Positions 15,638 to 25,465 of a stretch of DNA of 64,000 nt are shown piece by piece. The first letter of the stretch is position 1. The number at the start of each line of letters is the position of its first letter. The stretch is taken from NCBI GenBank assembly GCA_039024315.1, contig JBCCQN010000014.1:7988-71987 (forward strand), in the 5' to 3' direction. This DNA is from JBCAWW01 sp039024315 (GTDB lineage Bacteria; Bacteroidota; Bacteroidia; J057). The notes beneath the pieces are model-generated. The model searched no databases. It was not told the DNA's origin and saw nothing but the letters and a program-made list of their open reading frames with translations. Made by a program: the position numbers and the translations under genes.

Positions 15638-18600
15638 ATGCGACTTCATCCACAGCTTTTGCTGTTATTGATTGCTGTACCCCTAGGGCTATCAGCACAA
15701 AACATAGCGGATCATTCTGTTCTTAGCCAAGGCACTTGGTACAAACTTGGTATCGTCGAAACAGGCCTTTACAAGCTCGATCAAGCTTTTCTCAATGCAT
15801 TAGGGATCAATAGTGCGAATATCGATCCTCGCAATATCCAGATCTACGGCAATGGAGGAGGGATGCTGCCTCAGGCCAATAGCCTTGCTGTCCACGACGA
15901 TCTAGTAGAGAACGCAATTTATGTGGCAGGCGAAGCGGATGGTCGTTTTGATGCTGGGGATGAGCTTGTGTTTTATGCGGAAGGGCCGCATCAGTGGGAC
16001 TATGATATAGAGAGTAATCAGTTTCGGCACCAATTCAACTTGTACGCGGATACTAATTACTACTTTATCACTGTAGGTACTGAGAGAGGGAAGCGAGTTT
16101 CGGAGGCGGCTGCGCCGAACGATTCCCCTACCTATACTTTAAGCACCAGCAAGGGACTGGCGTTCCACGAACGTGATATAGAAAACCCCATCCATTCCGG
16201 CCGCTTTTGGCTAGGGGAGAAGTTTGACCTTAGCCCAGAAAGAGACTTTGCCCTCTATCTCGGCGATCTGGCCCCTAATGGAGAGATCGAAATTCAAATT
16301 CAGCTCAATGCGCGCTCCGATGTCGCGACCCGATTTCGCATCACGAGTGGAGGTAACTTTCTTGATACCCTCAATTTCAGCAAGGTCGATTATGATAATG
16401 CTGATTCTCGCAATTATCGGACTCGCCGCAAAAGCTTTAGCGTTTCCCCGACCTTGATTGGTTCAGATGATTCGTTGCGTATCCAAATCCAATATGAAAA
16501 AGCCGGCTCGGTGCGCTCTGAAGGCTGGCTTGATTGGTTTGAGCTGGTCTATGATCGTGAACTAAGCCAAGGCGCAAAAGCTAGCCAGACGTTTGCCCTG
16601 ACGCAGCAAATTGGTCCTAGTGAAATCGCAGAATTTAACCTCACTGGTGTCAGTCCCAGTACCAAACTTTGGGATATCACTGATCCAGTGGATATCAAGG
16701 CGATCCCTTTTACCCTTGCCGCTAGTAATCTTAATGCCAAGCTGGCTACCGAGCAGTATAAACAGCTATTGAGCTTCAATAGCGCCAGTCTGGTACCGGT
16801 TTCAGGGGTATCGGTTGCCAATCAGGACTTGCATGGTTCACCTCTGGTAGATTACATCATCATCACTTATCCGGGCTTTCAGGCGGAAGCCGAACGCTTA
16901 GCCCAATTTCATGAAGATCATTATCAGCGTTCCACGCTAGTGGTAAGCCCCCAAGAGATTTACAATGAATTTTCTAGCGGTAGACCCGATGTAACGGCAC
17001 TACGCAACTTCATTCGCATGTTTTATCGCAGATCAGCAGGCATGTCGCCAGGTTTTGTTTGCCTCTTTGGTGATGGTAGCTATAACTACAAAAAACATGG
17101 GGTAGTGGCGGGTATTGGGGAGATTAATTATGTACCTACCTATCAGAGTTTTAATTCTTGGGATCCTACCAAATCCTACGTCAGCGATGACTTTTATGGT
17201 ATCCTAGAAGAGCATGAAGGTATTTGGGGCGAAGGTAGCGGGCGGCTGGGAGACGCTAGCGTACAAGTCAATACCATAGATGTAGCGATCGGTCGATTGC
17301 CCGTGATTTCCTTGCTGGAGGCAGAACAGTTGGTTGATAAAATCATCCGCTATGCTACTAATCCTGACGGACTCGGCTATGGCGCCTGGCGCAATCGAAT
17401 CCTATTAGTAGCTGATCATAAGCCGGGCGAACGCGCTGACCACTTGGAGCAAGCAGATGGCTACAGTAGCCGGATCAACCAAGCCAATGCTTGTATCAAT
17501 CTGGACAAAATTTTTATGGACAATTACCCAATGGAAATCACGGCGGGAAAATCTCGTTTTCCAGAAGGTAGAGAAGCCTTGTTGACGGCCTTGGACCGAG
17601 GAAGCTTAATCGTCAACTACACCGGCCATGGAGGGGAGTTTGCTTGGTCAAATTCGAGGATACTGGAAAACAGTGATATTGGCAATATGCTCAATACGGA
17701 TAAGCTACCTGCTGTCATCACGGCTACCTGTGAGTTTGGGCGCTTCGACAATCCTGATCTTCGCTCTGGCGCGGAATTGATGGTCCTCGAACCAGCAGTT
17801 GGCGCCATTGCTATGTTTACCACGGTGCGTTTAGTCTTTTCGGGACCTAACGAAACCCTCAATCGTAACTTTTACAATCATGCACTCAGCTATGATGAGG
17901 ATAAAAATCGGATGCCCACGATCGGTGAGATCATGATGAAAACCAAAAATGAGACTTTTAAAGGAGGCCCCTTTACCAATCTTAACTCTCGCAATTTCAC
18001 CCTCTTAGGAGATCCCGGGCTGATATTAAATTATCCTCAATTGAAAGCAAAAGTCACGCATATCAATGGTTTAGATGTACAAGCTGCTGGAGTCGATACT
18101 TTACGCTCCCTCAGCCGCATTCAAGTGAGTGGAATCATCGAGGACGCGGCCGGCAACCCTATGCCAAATTATGAGGGAGAGATGGCAGTAACTGTTTTTG
18201 ATAAGCCGAGTCGTTTTGTCACCCGACTTTATCCGGTTACTTTTTTCTGGCAAAAAAATCGCCTTTTCAATGGCAGTGTCAGCGTCGAAAAAGGAGCCTT
18301 TAGCTTTGAATTCGTGGTGCCAATTGATATTTCCTATGATGAGGGCTTAGGGAAGATCAGCCTATATTTTCACAATACAGAGATGGATGGTACGGGCTGC
18401 TTTAAGCAACTCAATATCGGAGGCACCGCCGCCAATGCTGTCGTGGATAATGAAGGGCCACAGGTCAAGCTCTTTCTCAATGACCATCATTGGCAGGATG
18501 GAGGGATTACCGGTAGCGAACCCTATCTTTATGCAGAGGTCTTTGATGAAAGTGGCATCAATACCGCAGGCGTAGGGATTGGGCATGAGATAACCGCCAC

Positions 18601-19114
18601 TTTAGACGAGGAAGCCGCCTTTTATGTGCTAAACGACTACTACCAAGCGGCTCCTAACAGCTACCAAGAAGGCGTAGTTCGCTACCAATTAAAAGATCTC
18701 ACCGAAGGCCCTCATCAACTTAAAATTCGTGTGTGGGATGTGGCCAATAATTTTGCGGAAGCGGAGACTAACTTTATCGTAACAACTGATCCTGTCGCCG
18801 CTCTAGAGCAAGTGCTCAATTACCCGAATCCCTTTGCTGAAGATGCGACGACTTTCTCGATCAGCCATAATTTAGATGGTAAAGAAGTACGGCTCAAGAT
18901 ATTGATTTCTTCGGTCAATGGGCAACTAGTTCAAGTCCTAGAGGAAGAGTTCTACGCAGTAGGCAATGTCTATAAGGGAGCCACTTGGAACGGGCAAAAT
19001 GAGCAAGGTAATCCGATGGCCGCTGGTGTTTATGTTTACCATGTACTACTCGAAGATATGGAAAGCGGACAGCGTGTAGAGGCTGCGCGGCGCATGGTTT
19101 TGCTAAGGCCTTGA
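15638..19114 (+). CDS. porU: Type IX secretion sortase PorU, copy 1 (C25 peptidase)
   Basis: A 1158-residue gingipain-family (C25) cysteine peptidase matching PorU, the T9SS sortase that cleaves C-terminal sorting signals at the cell surface and attaches cargo to lipopolysaccharide. It has a signal peptide (1-20), an N-terminal beta domain, then the C25 catalytic region with VNYTGHGGEFAW (His664) and ITATCEFGRFD (Cys698), spaced 34 residues as in gingipains. The C-terminal region ends in a NYPNPF..GVYVYHVLLED domain of the sorting-signal/FlgD-like type. Length is normal for Bacteroidota PorU. A near-identical paralogue follows immediately, then PorV, the usual neighbour and shuttle partner. 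An intrinsic terminator lies 43 bp after the stop. Confidence 0.93.
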   Translation: MRLHPQLLLLLIAVPLGLSAQNIADHSVLSQGTWYKLGIVETGLYKLDQAFLNALGINSANIDPRNIQIYGNGGGMLPQANSLAVHDDLVENAIYVAGEADGRFDAGDELVFYAEGPHQWDYDIESNQFRHQFNLYADTNYYFITVGTERGKRVSEAAAPNDSPTYTLSTSKGLAFHERDIENPIHSGRFWLGEKFDLSPERDFALYLGDLAPNGEIEIQIQLNARSDVATRFRITSGGNFLDTLNFSKVDYDNADSRNYRTRRKSFSVSPTLIGSDDSLRIQIQYEKAGSVRSEGWLDWFELVYDRELSQGAKASQTFALTQQIGPSEIAEFNLTGVSPSTKLWDITDPVDIKAIPFTLAASNLNAKLATEQYKQLLSFNSASLVPVSGVSVANQDLHGSPLVDYIIITYPGFQAEAERLAQFHEDHYQRSTLVVSPQEIYNEFSSGRPDVTALRNFIRMFYRRSAGMSPGFVCLFGDGSYNYKKHGVVAGIGEINYVPTYQSFNSWDPTKSYVSDDFYGILEEHEGIWGEGSGRLGDASVQVNTIDVAIGRLPVISLLEAEQLVDKIIRYATNPDGLGYGAWRNRILLVADHKPGERADHLEQADGYSSRINQANACINLDKIFMDNYPMEITAGKSRFPEGREALLTALDRGSLIVNYTGHGGEFAWSNSRILENSDIGNMLNTDKLPAVITATCEFGRFDNPDLRSGAELMVLEPAVGAIAMFTTVRLVFSGPNETLNRNFYNHALSYDEDKNRMPTIGEIMMKTKNETFKGGPFTNLNSRNFTLLGDPGLILNYPQLKAKVTHINGLDVQAAGVDTLRSLSRIQVSGIIEDAAGNPMPNYEGEMAVTVFDKPSRFVTRLYPVTFFWQKNRLFNGSVSVEKGAFSFEFVVPIDISYDEGLGKISLYFHNTEMDGTGCFKQLNIGGTAANAVVDNEGPQVKLFLNDHHWQDGGITGSEPYLYAEVFDESGINTAGVGIGHEITATLDEEAAFYVLNDYYQAAPNSYQEGVVRYQLKDLTEGPHQLKIRVWDVANNFAEAETNFIVTTDPVAALEQVLNYPNPFAEDATTFSISHNLDGKEVRLKILISSVNGQLVQVLEEEFYAVGNVYKGATWNGQNEQGNPMAAGVYVYHVLLEDMESGQRVEAARRMVLLRP

Positions 19115-19156
19115 GACCGTCGATAAAGATATAATCGTAACAATCCCATCTTTTTA

Positions 19157-19179
19157 CCCCTCTTTTCGAGGGGTTTTTT
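19157..19179 (+). terminator. Intrinsic terminator after porU copy 1
   Basis: Stem CCCCTC / GAGGGG with a TTTTC loop, followed by six T residues: a textbook rho-independent terminator. It separates transcription of the two porU copies. Confidence 0.9.
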
Positions 19180-19182
19180 CGT

Positions 19183-19190
19183 TACCTTTG
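19183..19190 (+). promoter_or_regulatory. -7 promoter box of porU copy 2 (TACCTTTG)
   Basis: Exact TAnnTTTG match only 3 bases after the T-run of the preceding terminator and about 105 bases before the chosen start codon of the second porU. A clear -33 TTG is not visible because the terminator occupies that position. Confidence 0.6.
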
Positions 19191-19295
19191 TCACCAATAC
19201 TACAAATATTAAAGGGGGTAATCTTGAACTTCCCGTTTCCTTATTTGTTAGAATATCTCGCCTTGGGCGAATTTAATCTTTCCAAAGCCTGCATT

Positions 19296-22200
19296 ATGCG
19301 ATACAAGCGACTGTTATTTCTGCTTTTGACAGCCTGCACATTTTCGTTGTCTGCCCAAATTGCCGAGCATTCGGTCCTCAGCCAAGGTACTTGGTACAAA
19401 CTTGGTGTCGTCGAGACTGGGATGTATAAATTAGATCAAGCGTTTCTCAACTCGATTGGGATCAATACTACCGGCATCGATCCGCGTAATATTCAGATTT
19501 ATGGCAATGGCGGTGGTATGCTACCTCAAGCCAATAGTGTGGCGGTACATGACGATTTGGCTGAAAATGCTATTTATGTCGAAGGTGAAAGCGATGGCAG
19601 CTTTGGGGGGGACGATTATGTCATGTTCTATGCCGAGGGGCCTCATAAGTGGGACTATAATGTAGTCGGCGATCAGTTTCGTCATCAGTTCAATCTGTAC
19701 GCTGATACCAATTATTATTATATCACCGTAGGCGCTGGGCCAGGTAAGCGGGTTGAGGAGGCGGCTGCGCCGAACGCTTCTCCTACTTATACCCTAGGCG
19801 CTGGTAAGAGAGTAGCGTTCCGCGAACGCGATGTCGAAAACCCTCTACATTCTGGCCGCTTTTGGCTAGGAGATAAATTTGACCTCAATCTGCAGCGCGA
19901 ATTTGCGATGTATGTAGGTGATGTAGCCAGCAATGGCGAGATCAAACTGACAATGCAGTTTAACGCCCGCTCGGATGTTAATACCAACTTTAGTGTCTCT
20001 AGTGGTACGACTTTGCTCAGCTCAGCGACGCTGAGTGCAGTGGCTTATGATAATTCTGAGTCGCTTCACTATCGTACCAATCGCACGAGCTTTACGGTTG
20101 ACCCTAGCTTGGTGGGGTCAGATGATTCATTGCGCATCCGCGTGCAGTTTGACAAGCGGGGTTCTATCCGTTCGGAAGGATGGCTGGATTGGTACGAACT
20201 GGAGTACGAAAGTAATTTGAGCGTTGCCGGACAGGCGGCTAAATCCTTTTCTATCGTAGAGCAGCTTGGCCCAGACGAGATCGCGGAGCTCAATTTAAGT
20301 GGGGTTAATAATAGCTATCGTCTTTGGGATATCACAGATCCAGTTGCAATAAGGGCTATCCCCTTTAGCTTATCGGGCTCTAATCTTAACGCCAAGGTGC
20401 TTACCGAAGCTCGCACCGACCTTATCGCGTTTAATAATGCTTCTTTGGTGCCTGTTTCCGTCAAGTCAGTGCCTAATCAAGACTTGCATGGCTCACCTTT
20501 GGTAGATTATATCATTATTAGCTATCCTGGGTTCTTGGCCGAAGCTCAGCGTTTGGCTCAATTTCATGAAGATCACTATCAGCGTTCCACGCTAGTGGTA
20601 ACCCCCCAAGAGATCTACGAAGAATTTTCTAGCGGTCGTCCTGATGTTACCGCACTACGGAACTTTATCCGCATGTTTTACCGCCGTTCAGGAGGCCTAT
20701 CGCCAGGATTTGTCTGTATGTTTGGCGATGGTACTTTTAATCACAAAAAGATAAATGTATTGGCTGAGGTTGGGGAGATCAATTTTGTCCCTACTTACCA
20801 AAGCTGCAATTCATGGGATCCTACGGATTCTTATGTGAGTGATGATTATTTCGTATTGCTCGAAGACAATGAAGGCGCTTGGGGCGAAGGTTGTGGGCGT
20901 GATGGCGACGATGCGATTGAAATCAATACGATAGATGTTCCGATTGGGCGTATTCCCGTAATCAGTTTGGAGGAAGCAACTCAGATGGTTGACAAAATCA
21001 TCAATTACGCTACTAATCCTGACGGACAAGGTTTTGGTAATTGGCGTAATCGAGTCTTACTTGTCGCTGACCACAAAGAAGGAGAAGGTAGTACTCACGT
21101 GCGGCAAGCAGATGGTTATACCAGCTTTATCAACAGCTCAGACCCTTGTATCAATGTTGATAAGGTGTACATGGACAATTATCCGCTGGAGATTACGGCT
21201 GGTAAATCACGCTTTCCGGAAGGTCGCGAAGCTTTGTTGACTGCTTTGGATCGCGGTAGCCTGATCGTAAACTATACGGGGCATGGCGGCGAGTTTGCTT
21301 GGTCCAACTCTCGTATCTTTGAAAATAGCGATATCGGTAATCTGGATAACAAAAATCGACTACCCGTAGTCGTTACGGCCACCTGTGAATTTGGCCGTTA
21401 TGATAATCCTGATTTGCGCTCTGGAGCAGAATTGATGCTGTTAGCACCAGATGCGGGCGCAATTGGGCTCTTTACGACGGTCCGTTTGGTGTATTCTTCG
21501 CCTAATGAAACCCTCAATCGTAATTTCTATCGCCAAGTTTTCACCTTTGATTCTACCAAAAATCGCATGCCGACACTTGGTGAGGTGATGATGCGGACAA
21601 AAAATGCAACTTTTAAGAGTGGTAGTTTTAGTAACCTCAACTCTCGCAACTTTACATTGATGGGAGATCCTGGTTTGATTTTGAATTATCCTGAGCTTAA
21701 AGCGCGGATTACCGAAATCAATAATCAACCCATACAAGCTGGGCAGATAGATACGTTACAGTCTTTGGCTAAGGTTAGCATCCGTGGAATTGTAGAAGAT
21801 GCCAATGGCAATCCGATGACCAATTATAATGGTGATATGGACGTAACCGTATTTGATAAACCAAGTCGCTTTGTTACTCGACTATCGAATTTTAACTTTT
21901 TCTGGCAGAAAAATCGCCTTTTCAATGGCAAAGTAACGGTAGAAAACGGGGCATTTTTCTTTGAGTTTGTCGTGCCGATTGATATCTCTTATGAAAACGG
22001 TAAGGGTAAGATTAGTCTCTACTTTAACAATGGCCAACAAGACGGTACGGGTTGCTACAGCGACCTATTTATTGGAGGCACGGACCCTGATGCTGCAGCG
22101 GATACCCAAGGACCTGACGTCAATTTGTATATGAATGACAATCGTTGGCGGGATGGTGGCGTTACCGGAACGGACCCTTACCTATACGCGGAGGTTTTTG

Positions 22201-22769
22201 ACCAAAATGGTATCAATACTGCAGGCGTAGGGATTGGACACGAGATCACGGCTGTGATGGACGATGAGGCCGGAGAGCTGTACTTGCTCAATGATTATTA
22301 TCAATCAGAGCCCAATAGTTACCAAAGAGGTACTGTCCGCTATCAACTCAAAGACTTAGCGGAAGGTCCACATAGTCTAAAAATAAGGGTATGGGATGTT
22401 GCTAATAACTTCGCTGAAGATGAAACGAATTTTATCGTTACCAGCGATCCAGTAGCCGTGCTCGATCAGGTGATGAACTATCCTAATCCCTTCGGGGAAG
22501 AGCCTACGACCTTTTTGGTGAGCCACAACCTAGACGGCAAAGATGTAAAGCTAAAAATCGTGGTTTCAAGCCTCAATGGACAGATAGTCAAAGTCTTAGA
22601 GGATGAGTTCTATGCAGTAGGTAACGTATATGAAGGTGCCACTTGGGATGGGAAAAGTGCAAATGGAAATCCCCTTGCCAACGGAATGTATATTTACCGC
22701 GTTTTGATAGAAGATGTGGAAAGCGGTCGCACCGTAGAGGCTGCCAACCGCCTAGTACTATTGCGATAA
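19296..22769 (+). CDS. porU: Type IX secretion sortase PorU, copy 2 (C25 peptidase)
   Basis: A 1157-residue paralogue of the preceding gene, co-linear over its entire length. The start is placed at MRYKRLLFLLLTACTFSLSAQ (signal peptide); the frame is open further upstream, but that part has no signal-like features and sits beside the promoter. The catalytic pair is intact (His663 in VNYTGHGGEFAW, Cys697 in VTATCEFGRYD) and the C-terminal NYPNPF domain is retained. Long stretches, such as the segment from GKSRFPEGREALLTALDRGS through the catalytic His, are identical to copy 1, while the N-terminal third and surface loops differ. The porV gene follows, as in other T9SS loci. Both copies look functional. 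Confidence 0.93.
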   Translation: MRYKRLLFLLLTACTFSLSAQIAEHSVLSQGTWYKLGVVETGMYKLDQAFLNSIGINTTGIDPRNIQIYGNGGGMLPQANSVAVHDDLAENAIYVEGESDGSFGGDDYVMFYAEGPHKWDYNVVGDQFRHQFNLYADTNYYYITVGAGPGKRVEEAAAPNASPTYTLGAGKRVAFRERDVENPLHSGRFWLGDKFDLNLQREFAMYVGDVASNGEIKLTMQFNARSDVNTNFSVSSGTTLLSSATLSAVAYDNSESLHYRTNRTSFTVDPSLVGSDDSLRIRVQFDKRGSIRSEGWLDWYELEYESNLSVAGQAAKSFSIVEQLGPDEIAELNLSGVNNSYRLWDITDPVAIRAIPFSLSGSNLNAKVLTEARTDLIAFNNASLVPVSVKSVPNQDLHGSPLVDYIIISYPGFLAEAQRLAQFHEDHYQRSTLVVTPQEIYEEFSSGRPDVTALRNFIRMFYRRSGGLSPGFVCMFGDGTFNHKKINVLAEVGEINFVPTYQSCNSWDPTDSYVSDDYFVLLEDNEGAWGEGCGRDGDDAIEINTIDVPIGRIPVISLEEATQMVDKIINYATNPDGQGFGNWRNRVLLVADHKEGEGSTHVRQADGYTSFINSSDPCINVDKVYMDNYPLEITAGKSRFPEGREALLTALDRGSLIVNYTGHGGEFAWSNSRIFENSDIGNLDNKNRLPVVVTATCEFGRYDNPDLRSGAELMLLAPDAGAIGLFTTVRLVYSSPNETLNRNFYRQVFTFDSTKNRMPTLGEVMMRTKNATFKSGSFSNLNSRNFTLMGDPGLILNYPELKARITEINNQPIQAGQIDTLQSLAKVSIRGIVEDANGNPMTNYNGDMDVTVFDKPSRFVTRLSNFNFFWQKNRLFNGKVTVENGAFFFEFVVPIDISYENGKGKISLYFNNGQQDGTGCYSDLFIGGTDPDAAADTQGPDVNLYMNDNRWRDGGVTGTDPYLYAEVFDQNGINTAGVGIGHEITAVMDDEAGELYLLNDYYQSEPNSYQRGTVRYQLKDLAEGPHSLKIRVWDVANNFAEDETNFIVTSDPVAVLDQVMNYPNPFGEEPTTFLVSHNLDGKDVKLKIVVSSLNGQIVKVLEDEFYAVGNVYEGATWDGKSANGNPLANGMYIYRVLIEDVESGRTVEAANRLVLLR

Positions 22770-22792
22770 ATTCACGAAAAGGATTATATTTG
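22761..22792 (+). promoter_or_regulatory. Putative porV promoter (TTG ... TATATTTG)
   Basis: TATATTTG at 22785-22792 matches the TAnnTTTG -7 element, with TTG at 22761-22763, 21 bases upstream, within the 17-23 range known for Flavobacteriia. The TTG lies inside the last codons of porU copy 2. Predicted leader about 150 nt before the porV start. Confidence 0.55.
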
Positions 22793-22950
22793 TCAGCTAT
22801 AGAAGGTAAGGTTGGTAAAGAATTAGATTCTGAATCAATCTGTAAAATTTTCAACTTTGCATTATATACACACTAGAAATATTTCTCGCCTATGAGCTAA
22901 TGCTACACTAACAAAATCTCTTTTACTATCAATTAAGGTAGCACATTAGT

Positions 22951-24096
22951 ATGATGAGGAAAGCAATCTTTATAGCAAGCTGTCTAAGCTTTCTACTCGC
23001 CGCTCCCTCTGTCCTAAAGGGACAAGGGGCCGTAGCCGGTACAGAAGGTACTAAGACTATTACTACTGCAGTTCCATTTCTATCTATCGGTCCAGATTCT
23101 CGCCACGGCGGTATGGGCGAAGTAGGAGTTGCGATCGCAGACGACGCCAACGCCATGCACTGGAACCCTTCTGCATTGGCATTTATGGACAAGCGCATGG
23201 GCTTCGCCATGTCTTATTCCCCTTGGCTACGTGCCTTGGGTATCCCTGACATCAATTTGATGTATCTCTCTGGCTACTACAATACTGGCAACGCCGGGGT
23301 AGTCGGAGCTTCTCTACGTTATTTCTCTTTGGGTCAGATCGACTTCACGGACGGTCTTGGTCAGCCAATTGGTAGTGCTAAACCCAATGAGTTTGCCCTT
23401 GACGTAGGATACGCCCTTAAAATCTCTGAGGTGCTTTCTGGAGCAGTAACCCTACGTTATTTCCACTCAGAACTTTCTTCCAATGGTAACATTGCGGGTG
23501 GTCGTCCTGTAAACTCAGTTGCAGGTGATATTTCCTTTAGTTACAAGAAAGACTTCCGCATCAGTGGGGTGTCTGACCTTCCTGTCAACTTTAGTTCAGG
23601 TATCAATATCTCTAATATTGGTCCTAAGGTTTCTTATACAGCGGCTACTGCCGAACGCGACTTCATCCCTACTAACTTGAAATTGGGTTATGCCTTTAAG
23701 TTTTACTTGGATGATTACAATAGCGTAACGCTTTCTCATGACATCAACAAATTGATGGTTCCATCTGAAGGTGGTCGTTCTGATAAGCCATTATTGACCG
23801 GTGTATTTGGTAGCTTTAGTGATTCGCCAGACGGATTTAGTGGTGAATTTAGCGAGTTGAATACTCAGGTAGGTTTTGAGTATTGGTATCGTGATTTGTT
23901 CGCGGCTCGATTAGGATTCTTCTATGAGCCACCAGCATACGGCAACCGTCGCTTTATCACGCTTGGAGCGGGGATCAAATACAATGTATTTGGTTTGAAC
24001 TTCTCTTATTTAGCGCCATTGGCCCAAAACCACCCGCTGCAAAATACGCTGCGCTTTACTCTTACCTACGATTTTGATTCGGCAGGTAACGAATAA
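22951..24096 (+). CDS. porV: Type IX secretion outer-membrane protein PorV
   Basis: A 381-residue outer-membrane beta-barrel of the PorV (LptO) family. PorV is the shuttle that carries T9SS cargo from the translocon to the PorU sortase complex. It has a signal peptide (1-25, ending LKGQ), then the conserved start TAVPFLSIGPDSRHGGMGEVGVA and DDANAMHWNPSALAFM characteristic of PorV/PorQ, followed by repeated amphipathic strands to the C terminus. Length is typical. The PorU-PorV order is the same as in Flavobacterium. With two PorU copies upstream, a single PorV may serve both. Confidence 0.95.
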   Translation: MMRKAIFIASCLSFLLAAPSVLKGQGAVAGTEGTKTITTAVPFLSIGPDSRHGGMGEVGVAIADDANAMHWNPSALAFMDKRMGFAMSYSPWLRALGIPDINLMYLSGYYNTGNAGVVGASLRYFSLGQIDFTDGLGQPIGSAKPNEFALDVGYALKISEVLSGAVTLRYFHSELSSNGNIAGGRPVNSVAGDISFSYKKDFRISGVSDLPVNFSSGINISNIGPKVSYTAATAERDFIPTNLKLGYAFKFYLDDYNSVTLSHDINKLMVPSEGGRSDKPLLTGVFGSFSDSPDGFSGEFSELNTQVGFEYWYRDLFAARLGFFYEPPAYGNRRFITLGAGIKYNVFGLNFSYLAPLAQNHPLQNTLRFTLTYDFDSAGNE

Positions 24097-24124
24097 TTCG
24101 GACTTACTACATCTAAATATCTGG

Positions 24125-24162
24125 GAGAGGGTTGCTCAATTGAGTGATCCTCTTTCCTTTTT
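24125..24162 (+). terminator. Putative terminator after porV
   Basis: Hairpin with outer arms GAGAGG / CCTCTT and an inner perfect CTCAATTGAG palindrome, followed by TCCTTTTTGC. It is placed 28 bp after the porV stop. Confidence 0.55.
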
Positions 24163-24296
24163 GCAGCGTCTATTTATGCGATTTTGCAAACGCTTTTGAT
24201 TTTAATCCATTGTTTCTCACTCAAATAGCGGGAAACTTTTGTAGATGTGAAGCGGATTTCGTTTTTTTGCAAACCAGAATTAATTCACCCGTTATT

Positions 24297-24980
24297 ATGG
24301 CGAAAGTAAAGGACCAATCCTTAGAAGAAGAGGTTATCGTAGAAGAAGTAGAAGGGAAGGCTTCGATAAATGATTTTATTACCCAAAACCAAAATCTACT
24401 CATTGTCGCAGGACTGATTGTCTTGGCGGTAGTGGCTGGTTTGGTATATATGTTTTCTAACCAAGGCGCAGCCAACGAACAGGCCAATGCCGATATGTTC
24501 AAGGCGATCTACTACTTTGAGCAAGACTCTATGCAGAAGGCCCTTAATGGCGATGGCGTAAACTATGGTTTCCTAGACGTAATCGATGATCATAGTGGTA
24601 CTGCCACTGCCAACGCTGCCAAATACTATGCTGGCGTCGCTTACCTAAAGCTTGGTCAGACCAATGAAGGTCTCGATATGTTAGAGTCTGTCTCCACAGG
24701 CAACAATACCTTGGGTATGTCAACTTACATCGCGCTGGGCTTTGCCTATGAGGATGTGGGAGACTATGGCAAAGCAGCTAGTAATTTTGAAAAAGCTGCG
24801 ACAACTCCTGCCGAGTCTGAAAATAATACGCCACAGTTTCTCCAAAAGGCAGGAGAAAATTACGAAGCCAATGGCGATCTCGCCAAAGCGCGCAAGCTTT
24901 ATCAAAAGATCAAGGATGAATATCCCAATAGCCCACAAGGCACCCAAATCGATAAATACCTCGGTCGCGTAGCAGAATAA
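24297..24980 (+). CDS. Membrane-anchored tetratricopeptide repeat protein
   Basis: A 227-residue protein with an acidic N-terminal tail, a single transmembrane helix (about 37-58, LLIVAGLIVLAVVAGLVYMF) and extracytoplasmic tetratricopeptide repeats (about 75-220). The layout recalls the YfgM/ancillary SecYEG-associated TPR family, but the match is only architectural. The start at MAKVKDQSLEEEV (24297) is preferred over an earlier in-frame ATG at 24144, whose translation is cysteine-rich and unlike the family. Its TAA stop overlaps the ATG of ribH by one base, so the two genes are translationally coupled. Confidence 0.8.
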   Translation: MAKVKDQSLEEEVIVEEVEGKASINDFITQNQNLLIVAGLIVLAVVAGLVYMFSNQGAANEQANADMFKAIYYFEQDSMQKALNGDGVNYGFLDVIDDHSGTATANAAKYYAGVAYLKLGQTNEGLDMLESVSTGNNTLGMSTYIALGFAYEDVGDYGKAASNFEKAATTPAESENNTPQFLQKAGENYEANGDLAKARKLYQKIKDEYPNSPQGTQIDKYLGRVAE

Positions 24981-25465
24981 TGAGCAAAGGACACGACCTT
25001 TCAGGCATTCGATATACTGCTGGGCAGCCACATCAGCAAGATCAAGTGGCTATAATTGTCAGCAAATGGAACTCCGAAATAACCGAGGCACTCAAAATGG
25101 GTGCCCTTTCGGTTTTAAAGGAGGCAGGTGTCGCAGATATCCAAGTCCATTACGTGCCAGGATCATATGAACTGACCACTGGGGCCGATCTACTTTTGAC
25201 CCATCACTCTGAATTGGATGGCGTCATCTGCTTAGGCTGTGTGATTCAAGGAGAGACTCGCCACTTTGACTTTATTTGCGATGCGGTCGCCAATGGCATC
25301 ACCAACGTGAGCCTCAAGAACCATAAGCCCGTGATCTTTGGCGTGCTTACGCCAGATACCCAACAGCAAGCAGCAGATCGCGCTGGTGGTAAATACGGCA
25401 ATAAGGGGGAGGAGGCCGCCGTGGCTTTGCTCGAAATGATCGATCTACGTAGAGCGATTGTGTGA
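24980..25465 (+). CDS. ribH: 6,7-dimethyl-8-ribityllumazine synthase
   Basis: A 161-residue lumazine synthase, the penultimate enzyme of riboflavin synthesis, condensing 5-amino-6-ribitylamino-uracil with 3,4-dihydroxybutanone phosphate. Visible family motifs: VSKWNSEIT near the N terminus (substrate loop), VPGSYELT, LGCVIQGETRHFD (with the catalytic His), and GVLTPDTQQQAADRAGGKYGNKGEEAA. Length is typical. It overlaps the TPR gene upstream by one base and overlaps the 3' end of a convergent small gene by 21 bases. No other rib gene is in the window. Confidence 0.96.
   Translation: MSKGHDLSGIRYTAGQPHQQDQVAIIVSKWNSEITEALKMGALSVLKEAGVADIQVHYVPGSYELTTGADLLLTHHSELDGVICLGCVIQGETRHFDFICDAVANGITNVSLKNHKPVIFGVLTPDTQQQAADRAGGKYGNKGEEAAVALLEMIDLRRAIV

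Noticed and set aside
15638..22769. Reading the two porU copies as an assembly duplication
   Set aside because: They differ at many positions throughout, including the N-terminal third, and are separated by a distinct terminator and promoter.
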